From DATLFA01 sp039934635 (lineage in GTDB: Bacteria; Actinomycetota; Acidimicrobiia; Acidimicrobiales; WLNW01), in assembly GCA_039934635.1 (NCBI GenBank), contig JBDTLT010000004.1, forward strand, positions 32,187 to 96,186: 64,000 bases of DNA, written 5' to 3'. Below, piece after piece: positions 61,405-64,000 of this stretch. Position 1 is the stretch's first letter. Each line of letters starts with the position of its first letter. The notes under the pieces were generated by a model that was not told the DNA's origin, ran no database searches, and saw only the letters and a program-made list of their open reading frames with translations. The translations under genes were made by a program, and so were the position numbers.

Positions 61405-62463
61405 ATGACCGAGACCTGTCATGCCGCGGTGTTCCTGGGCAACGACCGCTACGAGGTCCGTGAATTCACGGTGCCTGATCCGCCCGCGGGCGGTGCGGTC
61501 ATCAAGGTCGAAGCGGTCGGTCTGTGCGGCAGCGACGTGGCCCAGTTCCACGGGGTCGAGTTGGTGCCCGGCGGATCGATGTTCCCCGTCGTGCCCGGAC
61601 ACGAGACCGTCGGGCGCGTCGTCAAGCTGGCGCCGGGCGCGCAGTTCGGTGTGCGCGAGGGCGATCGCGTCGCGGTCGACGAGATCCTCGAGGTGGGCCA
61701 GCGGTTCCGCATCTACGGCTACTCCGACATGACCGGTGAGGGCGTGGTCGGGCTGTGGGGCGGGTACGGCGAGTACATGGAGATCTTCGCCGGCACCAAG
61801 TTGCACAAGATGAGCGACCGGCGACCGGCCGAAGAGTTCACGTTGTTCGAACCGTTGGCCAACGCGGTGAATTGGACCGACATCGTCGGCGTGCACGAGG
61901 GCGATGTCGTGGTCATCGAGGGCCCGGGACATCAAGGGCTCGCGGTGCTCGAGGCGGTGCTGGCAAAGAAGCCGCGGATGGTCATTCAGACAGGCGTGTC
62001 GAGCGACAAGTTGCGACTCGACACGGCCAAGCAGATCGGCGCAACGCACACGATCATGGTCGACGTCGACAACCCCGTCGAGGTCGTCGCCGATCTCACC
62101 GCGGGGGCGATGGCCGACGTCGTGATGGACATCGCGACCGTTGCGTCGACGGTGCCGACGGCGATCGAACTCGCGCGTTGGTCCGGTGGGCGCATCTTGC
62201 TGGCCGGGCTCAAGCACTTCCAGCCGATACCCAACTTGATCACCGATTGGATCGTGATGAAGTCGTTGGCCGTTTTCGGTGGCAGCGGCTTCACGCCGGC
62301 ATCGATGGCCAGGGCGGTCGAGATGCTCGAATCCGGTGAGGTGAAGAGCGATCTGGTGGTCGGCGATGTCTTCGGGCTCGACGGCATCGAAGAAGCCATG
62401 GCATTGCTGGCGCGCACGGTCCCCGACCGCGACGCGGTGCGGGTAGGACTGCGCCACTCATGA
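61405..62463 (+). CDS. MDR alcohol dehydrogenase lacking the structural zinc site
   Basis: 352 residues. Catalytic site GLCGSDVAQFHG, PGHETVGRVV and a Rossmann region VVVIEGPGHQGLAVLEAVLA, with C-terminal NLITDWIVMKSLAVFGGSGF. No CxxCxxCxxxxxxxC structural zinc cluster is present, unlike the enzyme at 58487. Oxidises or reduces a non-trivial alcohol/polyol; substrate unknown. Overlaps the AhpD-like gene. Confidence 0.87.
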   Translation: MTETCHAAVFLGNDRYEVREFTVPDPPAGGAVIKVEAVGLCGSDVAQFHGVELVPGGSMFPVVPGHETVGRVVKLAPGAQFGVREGDRVAVDEILEVGQRFRIYGYSDMTGEGVVGLWGGYGEYMEIFAGTKLHKMSDRRPAEEFTLFEPLANAVNWTDIVGVHEGDVVVIEGPGHQGLAVLEAVLAKKPRMVIQTGVSSDKLRLDTAKQIGATHTIMVDVDNPVEVVADLTAGAMADVVMDIATVASTVPTAIELARWSGGRILLAGLKHFQPIPNLITDWIVMKSLAVFGGSGFTPASMARAVEMLESGEVKSDLVVGDVFGLDGIEEAMALLARTVPDRDAVRVGLRHS

Positions 62464-62906
62464 GCGACAACACCCTCGACGAACTGTTCGCCCCGCTTCC
62501 GAAAGCGCACGAGCACTACCGCGCACTCGACGAGCAGATCTGGGACGGCCGCCTCGACCCTGCGCTACTCGAACTGTGTCGCGTGCGCATCGCCATGCTC
62601 CACCGCTGCGGGCCGCAACTCGCGTTGCAACGCGCCGACATCGGCGCCAAGCGGGCTGCGATCGCGCAGTGGCCGACGTCGCCGCTGTTCAGCGCCACCG
62701 AGCGGGCCGTTTTGCGATTCACCGAGCAATATGTGATCGATGCGCAAGGTGTCAGCGATGCCGACGCCGCGGGCGTTGTCGGCGGGTTGTCCGGCCCCGA
62801 GATCGCCGACTTCACCGTTGCCATCGGTACCTTCGACGCCATCTGTAGATTCACTCTTGCGCTGGGGCCCGAGGTTCCGGCTCAACCCCCTGCCCAAGAC
62901 GCATAG
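62460..62906 (+). CDS. AhpD/carboxymuconolactone-decarboxylase-like protein without CxxC
   Basis: 148 residues. A helical CMD/AhpD fold is suggested by LDPALLELCRVRIAMLHRCG and ERAVLRFTEQYV, but the usual CxxC redox pair is missing (HRCGPQ, one Cys only). It lies 9 bp before the Cys-x-x-Sec paralogue, so it may be a structural or non-catalytic partner. Role unknown. Confidence 0.75.
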   Translation: MSDNTLDELFAPLPKAHEHYRALDEQIWDGRLDPALLELCRVRIAMLHRCGPQLALQRADIGAKRAAIAQWPTSPLFSATERAVLRFTEQYVIDAQGVSDADAAGVVGGLSGPEIADFTVAIGTFDAICRFTLALGPEVPAQPPAQDA

Positions 62907-62915
62907 GAGACCTTC

Positions 62916-63461
62916 GTGCGCATCGTTCCCCCCGACGGCGGTCAGTCGCTGTTCGACTACGACCCCGAGCTGTTCTCGGCGTTCAACACGCTCTACGGCA
63001 CGCTGTGGACCGACGGCGCGGTCGACCAGGCGACCAAAGAGGTCGGCCGGTTACGCAACGCCAATCTCGTCGATTGCGGCATTTGAAAGAACCTTCGCTT
63101 CGCAGGTGCGAAGCAGGAGGGTCTCGACGAAGAAACCATCGCGAGCATCGCAAGTGGCGCCGCGCTCGGCCCACGTGGACAGGCCGTCGAAGGCGAGTTG
63201 CCCGCGCGCGAGCTGCCCGCGCGCTATGCGCTCGTCGTGCGGTACACCGACGCGTTGGTGAACGACCCGCACAGCATCGACGACGATCTGCGAGCAGCGT
63301 TGGCCGCCGAGTTCACGCGCCCGCAACTCGTCGAGCTCACGGCCACGATCACGTTCGCGTCGGCCTTCTCCAAAGCGGCGATCGCATGGGGCCCGCCACC
63401 GGAGTTGCCGCTGACCGAAGTGCCATCACCGGGGCCGGGGCGCGGCGTGACCGACGCGTAG
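62916..63461 (+). CDS. AhpD-like selenoprotein, in-frame TGA read as selenocysteine (Cys-x-x-Sec)
   Basis: GTG at 62916 (AGGAGA 6 nt upstream); 181 residues when TGA 63084-63086 is decoded as Sec57, ending at TAG 63459-63461. The context RLRNANLVDCGI-U-KNLRFAGAKQEG reproduces the active-site helix of AhpD/CMD proteins, in which Cys-x-x-Cys does peroxidase chemistry; here the second Cys is replaced by Sec (C54-G-I-U57). Downstream coding (YALVVRYTDALVNDPHSID ... ELTATITFASAFSKAAIAWG) continues in frame. A near-ideal SECIS hairpin follows (63097-63114). Predicted role: peroxide or thiol/disulfide exchange. A gene caller would split it into two ORFs. Confidence 0.9.
63097..63114 (+). promoter_or_regulatory. 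SECIS-like hairpin for Sec57 of the AhpD-like protein
   Basis: Perfect 7-bp stem GCTTCGC (63097-63103) with GCGAAGC (63108-63114), loop AGGT; it begins 10 nt after the TGA, and the lower stem can extend outward from 63092-63096 to 63116-63120 with one bulge. The loop AGGU and the 19-nt distance from TGA to its first G match, from memory, the fdhF SECIS of E. coli. Confidence 0.85.
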
Positions 63462-63471
63462 CCGCGTAGCA

Positions 63472-63834
63472 TCAGATCGCCGTTGCGTGGCGGGGTTGGT
63501 AGAGCATCACGTCGAGGCCGCCGGGAAACGCGATCGTCGTGGTGATGCCCCAACCTTCGTTCTTGGGCTCGCCCCGAATCTCGACACCCTTGCTGCGTAG
63601 CTCCGCGATCGTCGTGGTGAGGTCGTCGCACATCAGCGTCACCTGGTGACGGACACCGGCGTCGAAGGTGGGTCCCTCGCCCGGATGGATCCCGAGCTCC
63701 GCGGGCGGCAGGGCAAAGATGAGCCATCCGTGGCCGTCGTCGACGTGCTTCCAGCCGAAGACATCGCGGAAGATCGCCCGCACCGCATCGGGTTCGGACG
63801 TGTACAACAACGCGTGGGTGCCGATGATCGCCAT
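63472..63834 (-). CDS. VOC-family (glyoxalase/dioxygenase-like) protein
   Basis: 120 residues from ATG at 63834 (an earlier ATG at 63840 is possible). Two beta-alpha-beta-beta-beta repeats: MAIIGTHALLYTSEPDAVRA with FRDVFGWKHVDDGHGWLIFA, and RHQVTLMCDDLTTTIAELRS with AFPGGLDVMLYQPRH. Metal ligands fit the vicinal-oxygen-chelate pattern only loosely. Convergent with the selenoprotein gene, separated by 10 bp. Confidence 0.85.
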   Translation of the reverse strand: MAIIGTHALLYTSEPDAVRAIFRDVFGWKHVDDGHGWLIFALPPAELGIHPGEGPTFDAGVRHQVTLMCDDLTTTIAELRSKGVEIRGEPKNEGWGITTTIAFPGGLDVMLYQPRHATAI

Positions 63835-63863
63835 GCACATATTCTGCCGTCGAAGGCACAGGC

Positions 63864-64000
63864 TCAGACGCGTCGCGCCGTCACTGCGAAGAAACGGGGG
63901 AGCCCGGTCCAGGCGCCGCCCCCGTCGGGCCGTCGCGGTTCGTTGTCGTTCGGCCGACTGCCACTCTGCTCCCGGATGGTCGCTCCACGGATGCGGGATC
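63864..64000 (-). CDS. Partial reverse-strand gene, possible methyltransferase C-terminus
   Basis: An open frame enters from the right edge and stops at TCA 63864-63866 (reverse strand), ending ...RPDGGGAWTGLPRFFAVTARRV. This C-terminus is reminiscent of class I SAM-dependent methyltransferases, but only about 44 residues are visible. The start lies outside the window. Confidence 0.35.
   Translation of the reverse strand, partial: SRIRGATIREQSGSRPNDNEPRRPDGGGAWTGLPRFFAVTARRV

Noticed and set aside
63198..63461. A separate small gene downstream of the TGA at 63084.
   Set aside because: No convincing start codon with ribosome site; it is in frame with the upstream half and completes an AhpD-like fold.
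62916..63461. Pseudogene with nonsense mutation.
   Set aside because: The TGA falls exactly at a redox Cys position in two separate genes with matching hairpins, and no other disruption is present.
1..64000. tRNA, rRNA, transposase, integrase, phage or CRISPR features.
   Set aside because: None recognised on either strand; tRNAs cannot be excluded by eye with full confidence, but no gap is large enough with cloverleaf-like features.

Overview
The window is a GC-rich, gene-dense actinobacterial chromosome segment. It has a dcw cluster without ftsA but with sepF and a DivIVA/Wag31-like gene, an mtrA-mtrB-lpqB-like operon, a proteasome activator (Bpa), a MurE carrying the DNPR motif of meso-diaminopimelate-adding enzymes, and many GTG starts and 4-bp ATGA/GTGA overlaps. 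I infer a member of the Acidimicrobiia or a close relative; this is an inference from gene content, not a database result. I saw no rRNA, tRNA, CRISPR array, transposase or prophage.

Layout. 1-7.2 kb: PimB-like glycosyltransferase (cut by the left edge), membrane protein, SRPBCC protein, SMC-like protein with a degenerate P-loop, ROK sugar kinase, AlaC-type aminotransferase, ACT-domain protein. 7.2-10.6 kb: a non-coding stretch with a terminator and a dispersed palindrome, then glycerol kinase and phosphofructokinase. 10.6-13.6 kb: mtrA-mtrB and a GerMN lipoprotein (reverse strand). 13.7-19.9 kb: mixed housekeeping genes (inositol-phosphatase family, threonine aldolase, polyprenol-phosphate mannosyltransferase, Nudix, DNA polymerase IV, DUF3040). 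19.9-24.4 kb: MoxR ATPase, DUF58 protein and membrane transglutaminase (reverse strand). 24.6-26.9 kb: second ROK kinase, HNH endonuclease, lipoate-ligase-like protein. 27.0-44.4 kb: the division and wall cluster mraZ-rsmH-ftsL-ftsI-murE-mraY-ftsW-murG-murC-murB-ftsQ-ftsZ-pgeF-yggS-sepF-divIVA, lacking murF and murD. 44.5-53.7 kb: TraR/DksA-like protein, lspA, rluD-type synthase, Rrf2 regulator, alkaline-phosphatase-superfamily protein, bpa, enoyl-CoA hydratase, dnaE.

53.8-64 kb is an accessory catabolic or redox region and holds the most interesting content: two genes whose reading frames cross an in-frame TGA exactly at a redox motif. The first (57850-58392) reads through TGA into U-G-S-C. 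The second (62916-63461) is an AhpD/carboxymuconolactone-decarboxylase-like protein whose active site reads C-G-I-U. In both, a perfect 7-8 bp hairpin begins 10-11 nt after the TGA, where a bacterial SECIS belongs. Around them lie a thiolase-DUF35 pair, a protein encoded immediately upstream of the UGSC gene, two zinc-type dehydrogenases, two short-chain dehydrogenases, a small NifU-like protein, a second AhpD-like protein and a VOC protein, nearly all on one strand with overlapping or closely spaced ends. I interpret this as a selenium-dependent oxidation pathway for an unidentified substrate. The genes for selenocysteine insertion (selA, selB, selC, selD) are not in the window and must be elsewhere if this reading is right.

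Other non-coding signals: a 49-nt palindrome present twice, 51 kb apart (7384-7432 and 58413-58461); two near-identical terminators built on TCCCCGCGGGGA; four helically phased MraZ boxes upstream of mraZ; and a long inverted repeat in the mraZ-rsmH leader.
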